The notes below the pieces were generated by a model. That model was given only the letters and a program-made list of their open reading frames with translations. It was not told the origin of the DNA and did not search any database. From assembly GCF_900091585.1 (NCBI RefSeq), contig NZ_FMHT01000003.1:2093501-2157500 (forward strand): a stretch of 64,000 nt of DNA, given 5' to 3'. The position numbers were made by a program, and so were the translations under genes. Source of the DNA: Micromonospora nigra (GTDB taxonomy: Bacteria; Actinomycetota; Actinomycetes; Mycobacteriales; Micromonosporaceae). Of this stretch, positions 23,616-32,597 are shown piece by piece (the stretch's first letter is position 1; the number at the start of each line of letters is the position of its first letter).

Positions 23616-25733
23616 ATGACAGACGGTGTGCGGTCGACGACCCGGCCGGGGCAACGGCCCCGGGAGGTGGCGACCCACTGTCCCTACTGCGCCCTCCAGT
23701 GCGGCATGACCCTGCGCACCGACGGCGCGGCGGTGACGGTCGCGCCCCGCCAGTTCCCGACCAACCGGGGCGGCCTCTGCCAGAAGGGCTGGACCGCAGC
23801 CGAACTGCTCGACCACCCCGAGCGGCTGACCACTCCCCTGCTGCGCGACCCGGCCACCGGCGAACTGCGCCCCGCCACCTGGGACGCCGTCCTGGCCCGG
23901 ATCACCGACGGCGTCCGGGCCGCGCAACGGGGGCACGGGCGCGACGCCGTCGCCGTCTTCGGCGGCGGCGGGCTCACCAACGAGAAGGCGTACGCCCTGG
24001 GCAAGTTCGCCCGGGTCGCGCTGCGCACCCGGCACATCGACTACAACGGACGGTTCTGCATGTCGTCGGCGGCGGCGGCCGGGATGCGTGCCTTCGGCGT
24101 CGACCGGGGGCTGCCGTTCCCGCTGGCCGACCTCGGCCGGGCCGACACGCTGCTGCTGGTCGGCGCGAACCCGGCCGAGACCATGCCGCCGCTGGTGCGC
24201 TGGCTGACCGAGCAGCGGGAGCGGGGCGGGAAGCTGATCGTGGTCGACCCCCGGGTCACCGCCACCGCCCGGCTGGCCGACCTGCACCTGCAACCGCTGC
24301 CCGGCACCGACCTGGCGGTGGCGAACGCGCTGCTGCACGTCGCGCTCACCGAGGGCTGGGTCGACAAGGAGTACGTGGACGCCCGCACCACCGGCTTCGA
24401 GGCGGTCCGCCGCAACGTGGCCGGCTGGTGGCCGGCCCGCGCCGAGGCGCTGTCCGGGGTGCCGGTGGCCGACCTGGAGGCGACCGCCCGGGCCCTGGGT
24501 ACGGCCGGCCGGGCGATCATCCTCACCGCCCGCGGAGCGGAACAGCACGCCAAGGGCGTCGACACCGTCACCGGGTTCGTCAACCTGGCCCTCGCTCTCG
24601 GCCTGCCCGGCCGGCCCGGCTCCGGCTACGGCTGCCTGACCGGGCAGGGCAACGGGCAGGGCGGCCGGGAACACGGCCAGAAGGCCGACCAGCTCCCCGG
24701 CTACCGGAAGATCGACGACCCGGCCGCCCGCGCGCACGTCGCCGGGGTCTGGGGCGTACCCGCAGACGAGCTGCCCGGGCCGGGGGTGCCCGCGTACCAG
24801 CTGCTCGACGCCCTGGGCACCGACGGCGGCCCCCGGGCGCTGCTCGTCTTCGGCTCCAACCCGGTGGTCTCCGCGCCCCGCGCGGCCCGGGTCGAGAGTC
24901 GCCTGCGCGACCTGGACCTGCTGGTCGTCGCCGACTTCCTGCTCTCCGAGACGGCCGCGCTGGCCGACGTCGTGCTGCCCACCGCCCAGTGGGCCGAGGA
25001 GGACGGCACGATGACCAACCTGGAGGGCCGGGTGCTGCGCCGCACGGCCCTGCGCCCACCGCCCGCCGGTGTGCGCACCGACCTGGAGATCCTCGCCGCA
25101 CTGGCGGAACGGCTGGGCGGCCCCGCGGCGCGGCAGCGCTTCCCCACCGACCCGGCCACGGTCTTCGGCGAACTGCGCCGGGCCTCCGCCGGCGGCCTCG
25201 CCGACTACGCCGGGATCAGCTGGGAACGCGTCGAGACCTCCGACGGCGCGTTCTGGCCCTGCCCCGACGCCGACGGCCCCGACAGCCCACGGATGTTCAC
25301 CGACCGGTTCGCCACGCCCGACGGGCTGGCCCGCTTCCACCCCGTGGAGCACCGGCCGGCCGCCGAGGAGGTCTGCGCCCGCTACCCGCTGCACTTCACC
25401 ACCGGCCGGGTTCTCGCGCAGTACCAGTCGGGCACGCAGACCCGGCGGGTGGCCGCGCTGCGGCGGGCCGCGCCGGAGGCCTTCGTCGAACTGCACCCCG
25501 ACCTGGCCCACCGGCTCGGCGTCGGCGACGGCGAGCCGGTGCGGGTCGTCTCCCGCCGGGGTGAGTTCCGCGCCCCGGCCCGGCTCAGCCCGGCCATCCG
25601 CCCCGACACGGTGTTCGCACCGTTCCACTGGGGCGGCGCGGCGCGGGCCAACTCCGTCACCAACGACGCCGTCGACCCGGTCTCCGGGATGCCCGAGTTC
25701 AAGATCTGCGCGGTACGGGTGGAGAAGGTATGA
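23616..25733 (+). CDS. nasA: Assimilatory nitrate reductase, molybdopterin catalytic subunit
   Basis: 705 residues of the molybdopterin oxidoreductase family. The N-terminal 4Fe-4S cluster ligands are in HCPYCALQCG and GGLCQKGW (about 21-58). The Mo-bis-MGD domains follow, with NGRFCMSSAAAAGMRAFG (the cysteine is a candidate Mo ligand region), GANPAETMPPL, GQGNGQGGREHGQKADQLPG and FGSNPVVSAP. The C-terminal molydop-binding domain contains HFTTGRVLAQYQSGTQTRR. It reduces nitrate to nitrite in the cytoplasm; no Tat signal is present. Length fits assimilatory Nas without a C-terminal BFD domain, a domain that the next gene carries. Confidence 0.92.
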   Translation: MTDGVRSTTRPGQRPREVATHCPYCALQCGMTLRTDGAAVTVAPRQFPTNRGGLCQKGWTAAELLDHPERLTTPLLRDPATGELRPATWDAVLARITDGVRAAQRGHGRDAVAVFGGGGLTNEKAYALGKFARVALRTRHIDYNGRFCMSSAAAAGMRAFGVDRGLPFPLADLGRADTLLLVGANPAETMPPLVRWLTEQRERGGKLIVVDPRVTATARLADLHLQPLPGTDLAVANALLHVALTEGWVDKEYVDARTTGFEAVRRNVAGWWPARAEALSGVPVADLEATARALGTAGRAIILTARGAEQHAKGVDTVTGFVNLALALGLPGRPGSGYGCLTGQGNGQGGREHGQKADQLPGYRKIDDPAARAHVAGVWGVPADELPGPGVPAYQLLDALGTDGGPRALLVFGSNPVVSAPRAARVESRLRDLDLLVVADFLLSETAALADVVLPTAQWAEEDGTMTNLEGRVLRRTALRPPPAGVRTDLEILAALAERLGGPAARQRFPTDPATVFGELRRASAGGLADYAGISWERVETSDGAFWPCPDADGPDSPRMFTDRFATPDGLARFHPVEHRPAAEEVCARYPLHFTTGRVLAQYQSGTQTRRVAALRRAAPEAFVELHPDLAHRLGVGDGEPVRVVSRRGEFRAPARLSPAIRPDTVFAPFHWGGAARANSVTNDAVDPVSGMPEFKICAVRVEKV

Positions 25734-27166
25734 CCGAGCGAATCGTGATCATCGGCAACGGCATGGCCGGCTCCCGCCTGGCCGGCGAGCTGCACGCCCG
25801 GGGTGGCGACCACAAGGTCACCGTGCTCGGGGCGGAACCGCACCGGGCGTACAACCGGATCATGCTGTCGACCCTGCTCGCGGGGAAGATCGGCGAGCCG
25901 GACGTGGAGCTGGCGGAGGTCGCCGGCCACGGCGTCGACCTGCGTACCGGCAGCACGGTGACCGCGATCGACCGGGCCGCCCGGCAGGTGCACACCGCCG
26001 ACGGCGACCGGATCGACTACGACCACCTGGTGCTCGCCACCGGCAGCCGGGCGGTGGTGCCGCCGCTGCCGGGGCTCGACCCGGCCGACCCGCCGGACCG
26101 GGTGGTGCCGTTCCGCACCCTGGACGACTGCCGGCGGATCCTCGCTCACGCCGACGGCGCACGCCGCGCGTTGGTGCTCGGCGGCGGTCTGCTGGGGCTG
26201 GAGGCCGCGCGAGGGCTCGCCGCCCGGGGCCTCGACGTCGGGGTGGTGCACCCGGTGCCACACCTGATGGAACGCCAGCTCGACGCGGCCGGCGCCGCGG
26301 TGCTCGCCGGCACCCTCGCCGACCTCGGCGTGACCACCCACCTGGCCGTGCCGGCGACCGCGGTGGCCGCCGACGCCGACGGCGTCCGACTGGATCTCGC
26401 CGACGGCCGGTCGCTCACCGCCGACCTGCTGGTGCTGTCCTGTGGGGTACGCCCCGACACCGCGCTCGCCGTCGCCGCCGGGCTGGACGTGGAACGGGGC
26501 GTGCTGGTCGACGACCGGCTGCGCACCCGCGACGAGCAGGTCTCGGCGATCGGCGACTGCGCCCAGCACGACGGTACGGTCACCGGGCTGGTGGCCCCCG
26601 CCTGGGCGCAGGCCCGGGTCGTCGCCGACCTGCTCACCGGGGCCGAACCGGCGGCCCGGTACCGGCACCGGCCGGCGGTGACCCGGCTCAAGGCCGCCGG
26701 TATCGACCTGGCGGCGATGGGCGACCCGGCCGGTGGGCCGGGCGAGGAGCTGACCTTCGCCGACCCGACCCGCGGCACGTACGCCCGGCTGCGCATCCAC
26801 GACGAGCGGCTCACCGCCGCCATCCTGCTGGGCGACAACCCCACGGTCGGCACCGTGATCCAGCTCTTCGACCGGGGCCAGCCGGTGCCCGCCGACCGGC
26901 GGGCCCTGCTCCTGGGCCGGGCGGTCGGCACCACGACCGCCGCACCGGCCACGTCCCCGGCGCTGATGCCGGACGCGGCGACGGTGTGCCAGTGCAACAC
27001 CGTCAGCAAGGGCGCCCTGGTGCGCTGCTGGCGCGACGGAGCCCGGACGGTCGACGCCGTGGTCTCCCGGACCCGGGCCGGCACCGGCTGCGGGAGCTGC
27101 CGGGACGCGGTCGTCGGCATCGTCGACTGGCTGTCAACAGTGGATTCGGTGGAGGTGTCACGATGA
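25730..27166 (+). CDS. FAD/NAD(P) oxidoreductase with C-terminal BFD [2Fe-2S] domain (NirB-like N-half)
   Basis: 478 residues, ATG overlapping the nasA stop as ATGA. Residues 4-17 (RIVIIGNGMAGSRLA) bind FAD. The NAD-binding ALVLGGGLLGLEAARGL is near 145. The domain after it resembles the NirB rubredoxin-reductase fold. The C-terminal BFD-like domain has CQCN and GTGCGSCR cysteines for a [2Fe-2S] cluster. It looks like the first half of NirB without the sulfite-reductase-like half. The likely role is electron donor to NasA (as NasB/NasC-type proteins), an inference from position. Confidence 0.82.
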   Translation: MTERIVIIGNGMAGSRLAGELHARGGDHKVTVLGAEPHRAYNRIMLSTLLAGKIGEPDVELAEVAGHGVDLRTGSTVTAIDRAARQVHTADGDRIDYDHLVLATGSRAVVPPLPGLDPADPPDRVVPFRTLDDCRRILAHADGARRALVLGGGLLGLEAARGLAARGLDVGVVHPVPHLMERQLDAAGAAVLAGTLADLGVTTHLAVPATAVAADADGVRLDLADGRSLTADLLVLSCGVRPDTALAVAAGLDVERGVLVDDRLRTRDEQVSAIGDCAQHDGTVTGLVAPAWAQARVVADLLTGAEPAARYRHRPAVTRLKAAGIDLAAMGDPAGGPGEELTFADPTRGTYARLRIHDERLTAAILLGDNPTVGTVIQLFDRGQPVPADRRALLLGRAVGTTTAAPATSPALMPDAATVCQCNTVSKGALVRCWRDGARTVDAVVSRTRAGTGCGSCRDAVVGIVDWLSTVDSVEVSR

Positions 27167-29679
27167 ACCGGGTCGTCGTCATCGGCAACGGCATGGTCGG
27201 ACAACGGTTCGTGGACGCCCTGCGCGCCCGCGATCCCCGGGGACGCTGGCAGGTCACGGTGCTCGCCGAGGAGGGCCGGCCCGCGTACGACCGGGTGCGG
27301 TTGTCGGCGTTCTTCGACGGGGTGTCCGCCGAGGAGCTGAACCTGCACACCCCGCACGACGGGGTGCGGGTGCGCCTCGGCGAGCCGGCCGGCGCGATCG
27401 ACCGGGACCGGCGGGTGGTGACCACCGCCGCCGGCGAGTACCCGTACGACGCGCTGGTGCTGGCCACCGGCTCGTACGCCTTCGTACCGCCGGTGCCGGG
27501 CGCGACGCTGCCCGGTGTCTTCGTCTACCGCACGCTGGACGACCTGGCGGCGATCCGCGCGCACGCCGCCGGCCGACACGCCGGCACGGTGATCGGCGGC
27601 GGCCTGCTCGGACTGGAGGCGGCCAACGCGCTGCGCCTGCTGGGCCTGTCCACCAGTGTCGTGGAGTTCGCGCCCCGGCTGATGCCGGTGCAGGTCGACC
27701 CGGCCGGTGGGGCGATGCTGCGCCGCTACGTCGAGGACCTGGGCGTGACCTGCCACCTGGGGGTGGCCACCACCGCGCTGCGGCCCGGCCCCGACGGCAC
27801 GGTCGCGGCCCTGGAACTGGCCGACGGCACCGTGCTGGACACCGAACTGGTCGTGGTGGCCGCCGGCATCCGGCCCCGCGACGAACTGGCCCGCGCGGCG
27901 GGGCTGGAGCTCGGCCCGCGCGGCGGGGTGCTGGTCGACGACACCGGCCGTACCGCCGACGAGCGGATCTGGGCGGTCGGCGAGTGCGCCGCCGTGGACG
28001 GCACCTGCCACGGCCTGGTCGCCCCCGGCTACGCGATGGCCGAGGTGGTCGCCGACCGGCTGGTGGGCGGCGCGGCCACCTTCCCGGGCGCGGACACCGC
28101 CACCAAGCTGAAGCTGCTCGGCGTCGACGTGGCCTCCTTCGGCGACGCGCACGGCACCACACCGGGCTGCCTCGACGTGACGTTCACCGACCCGGTCACC
28201 CGGGTGTACGCGAAACTGGTCCTGTCCGACGACGCGCAGACGCTGCTGGGCGGGGTGCTGGTCGGCGACGCGTCCGCCTACCCGACGCTGCGGGCCAGCG
28301 TCGGGGGTCCGTTGCCGGGGCCGCCGCTGGCGCTGCTCGCGCCGGAGGGCGCGGCGGCGGGCGGGGCGACCAGTCTGCCCGGCACCGCGCAGGTGTGCTC
28401 GTGCAACGCGGTGACGCGGGCCGACATCGACTCCGCGATCGCCGGTGGCTGCGCGGACGTGCCGTCGCTGAAGGCGTGCACCCGGGCCGGCACGAGCTGC
28501 GGGTCGTGTGTGCCGATGCTCAAGCAGCTCCTCGACGCCGCCGGGGTGCGGCAGTCCACGGCGCTGTGCGAACACTTCGACGTCAGCCGCCAGGAGCTGT
28601 TCGACATCGTGCGGGTGCGGGGCGTCCGCACCTTCTCGCGGCTGGTCGCCGAGCACGGCCGGGGCCGGGGCTGCGACATCTGCAAGCCGGTGGTGGCGTC
28701 GATCCTCGCCTCGCTGGGCGGCGGGCACATCCTCGACGGCGAGCAGGCGTCGCTCCAGGACACCAACGACCACTTCCTGGCCAACCTGCAACGCGACGGC
28801 AGCTACTCGGTGGTGCCCCGGATCCCCGGTGGCGAGATCACCCCGGACAAGCTGATCGTGATCGGCGAGGTGGCCCGCGACTTCCAGCTCTACACGAAGA
28901 TCACCGGCGGGCAGCGCATCGACCTGTTCGGCGCGCGGGTCGACCAGCTTCCGCAGATCTGGCGCCGGCTGGTCGACGCCGGGTTCGAGTCCGGCCACGC
29001 GTACGGCAAGGCGCTGCGGACGGTCAAGTCGTGCGTCGGGTCGACCTGGTGCCGGTACGGGGTGCAGGACTCGGTGGGCATGGCGATCGCGTTGGAGCTG
29101 CGCTACCGGGGGCTACGCGCCCCTCACAAGATCAAGTCTGCGGTGTCGGGCTGCGCCCGCGAATGCGCCGAGGCGCGCAGCAAGGACTTCGGCATCATCG
29201 CCACCGACACCGGCTGGAACCTCTACGTCGGCGGCAACGGCGGCTTCCGACCCCGGCACGCCGACCTGTTCGCCACCGACCTGTCCACGGACGCGCTGGT
29301 CCGACTCGTCGACAGATTCCTGATCTACTACATCCGCACCGCCGACCGGCTGCAACGCACCGCCGCCTGGATCGAGGCGATGGACGGCGGCCTCGACCAC
29401 CTGCGCGCGGTCATCGTGGACGACAGCCTCGGGCTCTGCGCCGACCTGGACGCCGCGATGGCCCGCCACGTCACCTCGTACTCCGACGAGTGGGCCGACG
29501 TGCTCGACGACCCGGACCGGCTGCGGCGCTTCACCTCCTTCGTCAACGCCCCCGACGTGCCCGACCCGTCGATCACCTTCACCAGCGAACGCGGCCAGCC
29601 GGTGCCCGCCGGGGGCCGTCTCCCCTCACCCGCGGGCCGCCAGGCGGTCCCGCTCGGCCTGCCGGAGGTACGGCGATGA
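27163..29679 (+). CDS. nirB: Assimilatory nitrite reductase large subunit
   Basis: 838 residues, ATGA overlap with the gene before. Domain order: FAD (VVVIGNGMVGQRFVDAL, 4-20), NAD (GTVIGGGLLGLEAANAL, about 145), BFD cluster (CSCN ... GTSCGSC), then the ferredoxin-like and siroheme/4Fe-4S half. Cluster cysteines are in KSCVGSTWCRYG (about 623) and SGCARECAEA (about 662). Reduces nitrite to ammonium with NAD(P)H. Full length for the family. The next gene supplies NirD. Confidence 0.96.
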   Translation: MNRVVVIGNGMVGQRFVDALRARDPRGRWQVTVLAEEGRPAYDRVRLSAFFDGVSAEELNLHTPHDGVRVRLGEPAGAIDRDRRVVTTAAGEYPYDALVLATGSYAFVPPVPGATLPGVFVYRTLDDLAAIRAHAAGRHAGTVIGGGLLGLEAANALRLLGLSTSVVEFAPRLMPVQVDPAGGAMLRRYVEDLGVTCHLGVATTALRPGPDGTVAALELADGTVLDTELVVVAAGIRPRDELARAAGLELGPRGGVLVDDTGRTADERIWAVGECAAVDGTCHGLVAPGYAMAEVVADRLVGGAATFPGADTATKLKLLGVDVASFGDAHGTTPGCLDVTFTDPVTRVYAKLVLSDDAQTLLGGVLVGDASAYPTLRASVGGPLPGPPLALLAPEGAAAGGATSLPGTAQVCSCNAVTRADIDSAIAGGCADVPSLKACTRAGTSCGSCVPMLKQLLDAAGVRQSTALCEHFDVSRQELFDIVRVRGVRTFSRLVAEHGRGRGCDICKPVVASILASLGGGHILDGEQASLQDTNDHFLANLQRDGSYSVVPRIPGGEITPDKLIVIGEVARDFQLYTKITGGQRIDLFGARVDQLPQIWRRLVDAGFESGHAYGKALRTVKSCVGSTWCRYGVQDSVGMAIALELRYRGLRAPHKIKSAVSGCARECAEARSKDFGIIATDTGWNLYVGGNGGFRPRHADLFATDLSTDALVRLVDRFLIYYIRTADRLQRTAAWIEAMDGGLDHLRAVIVDDSLGLCADLDAAMARHVTSYSDEWADVLDDPDRLRRFTSFVNAPDVPDPSITFTSERGQPVPAGGRLPSPAGRQAVPLGLPEVRR

Positions 29680-30026
29680 CCATCGCCCTGACGACACTGC
29701 GCTGGACGACCGTCTGCCCGCTGGAGCGGCTGGAACCGGACCGGGGCGTCGCCGCCCTGGTCGACGGGGTGCAGGTGGCGCTGTTCCGCACCGCGGACGG
29801 ACTGTTCGCGATCGGCAACCTCGACCCGGTGGGGGGCGCGTACGTGCTGTCCCGCGGGATCGTGGGCAGCCGGGGCGGGGTACCCACCGTCGCCTCGCCG
29901 CTGCACAAGCAGGTGTACGACCTCCGCACCGGCCAGTGCCTGGACCTGCCCGGGGTGTCCGTGCCCCGGCACGAGGTGCGCTGCCGGGACGGCCTGGTCG
30001 AGGTGCGGCTGCGACAGGAGGAGTGA
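29676..30026 (+). CDS. nirD: Nitrite reductase small subunit
   Basis: 116 residues, ATGA overlap with nirB. Rieske-like fold but without cysteine/histidine cluster ligands, as is normal for NirD. The family core DPVGGAYVLSRGIVGSRGG followed by VPTVASPLHKQVYDL is clear. Assembles with NirB. Confidence 0.95.
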   Translation: MTIALTTLRWTTVCPLERLEPDRGVAALVDGVQVALFRTADGLFAIGNLDPVGGAYVLSRGIVGSRGGVPTVASPLHKQVYDLRTGQCLDLPGVSVPRHEVRCRDGLVEVRLRQEE

Positions 30027-31115
30027 ATGCGCGAGGAACTGGCCGGCTTCACCATCGGGGTGACGGCCGACCGGCGGCGGGACGAACTCGCCGCGCTGCT
30101 CCAGCGTCGGGGGGCCCGCGTGGTGCTCGCCCCGGCGCTGCGGATCGTGCCGCTCGCCGACGACACCGAGCTGCGCGATGCCACCCGGGCCTGCCTGGAC
30201 CGGCCGCCGGACATCCTGATGGCCAACACCGGGATCGGCATGCGCGGCTGGCTGGAGGCGGCCGAGGGCTGGGGCCTGGCCGAACCGCTGCGCTCGGTGC
30301 TGGGCCGGGCGTACGTGGTGACCCGGGGCCCCAAGGCGCGCGGGGCGATCCGGGCCGCCGGACTGCACGACCAGTGGTCGCCCGATTCGGAGAGCTGTGA
30401 CGAGGTCGTGCGGCACCTGTGCCGGCGCGGGGTGGCCGGGCAGGTGATCGCCATGCAGCTGCACGGGGAGCGGCAGCCGGAGTGCACCCTCGCCCTGGAG
30501 GAGGCCGGCGCCACCGTCATCGAGGTGCCCGTCTACCGGTGGGCCCCGCCGACCGACCCGGCGCCGTTGCACCGGCTCGTCGACCTGGTCGCCGGCCGGC
30601 TCGTGGACGCGGTCACGTTCACCTCCGCCCCCGCCGCGGAGGCGCTGCTGCGCGCCGCCGGGGACCGCACCGAGACGGTGCTGGAGGCGCTGCGCGGCGA
30701 CGTGCTGGCCAGTTGCGTGGGTGCGGTCACCGCGGAGCCGCTGCTGCGGCGGGGTGTGCCGGTGGCCGCTCCCAGCCGGGCGCGGCTCGGGGCACTGGTC
30801 CGCACCATCGTCGACGAACTGCCCCGGCGGACCACCACCATCAAGGCGGCGGGACACCTGCTGACCCTGCGCGGGCACGCCGCCGTGGTGGACGGGGAAC
30901 TGCGCCCGCTCGCCCCCGCGCCGATGGCGGTGCTGCGGGCCCTGGCGCAGACCCCGGGACGGGTGCTGTCGCGTACCTCGCTGCTGCGGGCGCTACCCCG
31001 GGGAGCCGACGAGCACGCGGTGGAGATGGCGGTGGCCCGGCTGCGCGCCGGTCTGAAGACCCCCCGCGTGGTGCAGACCGTGGTCAAGCGCGGCTACCGT
31101 CTGCGCGTGGACTGA
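30027..31115 (+). CDS. nnaR: HemD-like protein fused to a winged-helix DNA-binding domain (NnaR type)
   Basis: 362 residues, starting on the base after the nirD stop. Residues 1-260 are a uroporphyrinogen-III synthase (HemD) fold: GFTIGVTADRRRDELAALL, VAGQVIAMQLHGERQPE, TFTSAPAAEALL. Residues about 270-362 are an OmpR-type winged helix (MAVLRALAQTPGRVLSRTSLL, VEMAVARLRAGL, VVKRGYRLRVD). Streptomyces NnaR, a regulator needed for growth on nitrate, has this architecture. Being last in the nas/nir operon supports the same role; it may also or instead help siroheme supply. Whether the HemD half is catalytic cannot be seen. Confidence 0.85.
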   Translation: MREELAGFTIGVTADRRRDELAALLQRRGARVVLAPALRIVPLADDTELRDATRACLDRPPDILMANTGIGMRGWLEAAEGWGLAEPLRSVLGRAYVVTRGPKARGAIRAAGLHDQWSPDSESCDEVVRHLCRRGVAGQVIAMQLHGERQPECTLALEEAGATVIEVPVYRWAPPTDPAPLHRLVDLVAGRLVDAVTFTSAPAAEALLRAAGDRTETVLEALRGDVLASCVGAVTAEPLLRRGVPVAAPSRARLGALVRTIVDELPRRTTTIKAAGHLLTLRGHAAVVDGELRPLAPAPMAVLRALAQTPGRVLSRTSLLRALPRGADEHAVEMAVARLRAGLKTPRVVQTVVKRGYRLRVD

Positions 31116-31160
31116 CCGGCCGCGCGCCGGGGGTCGCTCCCGGCACGCGGCCCGGCGGTC
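31115..31160. terminator. GC-rich hairpin between convergent nnaR and conservon genes
   Basis: GCCGCGCGCCGGG is matched by CCCGGCACGCGGC across about seven bases, with outer GACCG/CGGTC pairing. It fills the gap between the nnaR stop and the end of the conservon GTPase gene, so it can serve both strands. No U-tract. Confidence 0.6.
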
Positions 31161-31782
31161 AGCCGACGGGCGTCGGGTAGCCCCGGTCGTGTTCGGCCTG
31201 CAGGCGAAGCATGGCGTGTTCCACCACCGTCACCAGCACCTGCTTGACCGCGTCCCGGTTCCGGGCGTCCGTCATCACCAGCGGCACGTCCGGGGAGATG
31301 GCCAACGCCTCCCGGACCTCCTCCAGCTCGTACTGGGGGGCGCCGTCGAACCGGTTCAACGCCACCACGTACGGCAGCTTGCGGTTCTCGAAGTAGTCCA
31401 GCGGGGCGAAGGCGTCGGTGATCCGGCGGGTGTCCACCAGCACCGCGGCACCCACCGCACCCTTGATGATCTCGTCCCACATGAACCAGAACCGGGTCTG
31501 CCCGGGTGTGCCGAAGAGATACAGGATCAGGTCCTCGGCCATGGTGATCCGGCCGAAGTCCATGGCGACCGTGGTCGTCTGCTTCCCCGGCACCTTGGAC
31601 GGATCGTCGATTCCGACGCCGGCCGCGGTCATCACCGCCTCGGTGGTCAGCGGCGTGATCTCGGAGATCGCGCCGACCAGGGTCGTCTTGCCGACACCGA
31701 AGCCACCCGCGACAACGATCTTCGCGGAGATGATTCCCCGGCTCTGGCGGGCCCCGACGGGGTCATAGCTCGCGAAGTCCAC
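31159..31782 (-). CDS. cvnD: Conservon small GTPase-like protein (CvnD type)
   Basis: 207 residues, the last gene of a four-gene conservon. Walker A is GGFGVGKTTLVGAI (about 28-41) and the G3-like motif is LFGTPGQTRFWFMWDE; TKxD-like specificity is in VVALNRFDGA. Conservon D proteins bind GTP and act with the A (kinase-like), B (roadblock) and C (DUF742) proteins in a membrane-associated complex. GTG 31782 overlaps the DUF742 gene by 20 bases. Confidence 0.93.
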   Translation of the reverse strand: MDFASYDPVGARQSRGIISAKIVVAGGFGVGKTTLVGAISEITPLTTEAVMTAAGVGIDDPSKVPGKQTTTVAMDFGRITMAEDLILYLFGTPGQTRFWFMWDEIIKGAVGAAVLVDTRRITDAFAPLDYFENRKLPYVVALNRFDGAPQYELEEVREALAISPDVPLVMTDARNRDAVKQVLVTVVEHAMLRLQAEHDRGYPTPVG

Positions 31783-32128
31783 TCAGCACCCTTCCCAGCA
31801 GTTCCATCCGCTCCTCGTAACCCGTTGCGGGAGCGGCCGTGTGTAGCGTCAGCAGACCCTCGGCCACCATGTCGGCGACCAGCACCCGGGCCACGCCCAG
31901 GGGCAGCCGGGTGTACGCGGCGATCTCCGCCAGCGACTGTGCACGGCCCTCGCAGACCGTGGCGATGCGGTACTTGTCGTGCCCGGCGAAGCGTGCCTCG
32001 GCGGCCTGGGTGGGACTGGCACCGAGCACCGCCTCCAGGGCGATGTCCTGGAGCGGCTCGGTGCGCCCGCGAGTGACCGCGTAGGGGCGCACCAACGCCC
32101 CCCGTGGGTCACGTCGTTGTGGGTCCAT
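31763..32128 (-). CDS. cvnC: Conservon DUF742 protein (CvnC type)
   Basis: 121 residues from ATG 32128, with GGAGG nine bases upstream. Typical DUF742 parts are LVRPYAVTRGRTEP near the start and IAAYTRLPLGVARVLVADMV, a winged-helix-like segment, in the middle. It lies 60 bp after the roadblock gene and overlaps the GTPase gene. Confidence 0.93.
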   Translation of the reverse strand: MDPQRRDPRGALVRPYAVTRGRTEPLQDIALEAVLGASPTQAAEARFAGHDKYRIATVCEGRAQSLAEIAAYTRLPLGVARVLVADMVAEGLLTLHTAAPATGYEERMELLGRVLSGLREL

Positions 32129-32189
32129 CCGCAATCACCTCCTCGTCCCCTCCGACTCGCCTCGTCCACGCGGCGCGTGGCGGGTACGA

Positions 32190-32597
32190 CTACGACCGCA
32201 CCTTGTCCCGCGGCAGTGGCACCAACGCCGCACCGACCCGTTCCACCAGCAGCGCCATCTCGTAACCGACCTGGCCCACGTCACAGCTACGAGCGGCGAG
32301 CACCGCCATCGAGGAGCCGTCACTGATGGACATCAGGAACAGGTAGCCGCTGTCCATCTCGATGACGGTCTGCAGCACGCCGCCCGCGCTGAACATCCGC
32401 GCCGCGCCTTCGGTCAGGCTCACCACACCGGAGGTGATCGCCGCGAGCTGGTCCGCCCGGTCCGCCGGGAGGTCCCGCGAGGAGGCGAGCAGCAGCCCGT
32501 CGGCGGACACCGCCACCACGTGGGCGATGCCCGCCACGCTGTCGGCGAAGTTGGTGAGCAGCCAACCCATGTCCTGCATGGCCGCTGGCCTGTTCAT
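32190..32597 (-). CDS. cvnB: Roadblock/LC7 protein (CvnB type)
   Basis: 135 residues. Starts MNRPAAMQDMGWLLTNFADS, with the roadblock core VAVSADGLLLASSRDLPADR, LAAITSGVVSLTEGAARMF and SDGSSMAVLAARSCDVGQVG. In myxobacteria and actinomycetes such proteins act as partners of small GTPases. ATG 32597 overlaps the stop of the sensor gene (ATGA). Confidence 0.95.
   Translation of the reverse strand: MNRPAAMQDMGWLLTNFADSVAGIAHVVAVSADGLLLASSRDLPADRADQLAAITSGVVSLTEGAARMFSAGGVLQTVIEMDSGYLFLMSISDGSSMAVLAARSCDVGQVGYEMALLVERVGAALVPLPRDKVRS

Noticed and set aside
25069..27162. N-terminal extension of nirB reading upstream through the FAD/BFD gene
   Set aside because: The frame is open only because of GC-rich codon structure; the ATG at 27163 with an ATGA overlap gives an exact NirB N-terminus.
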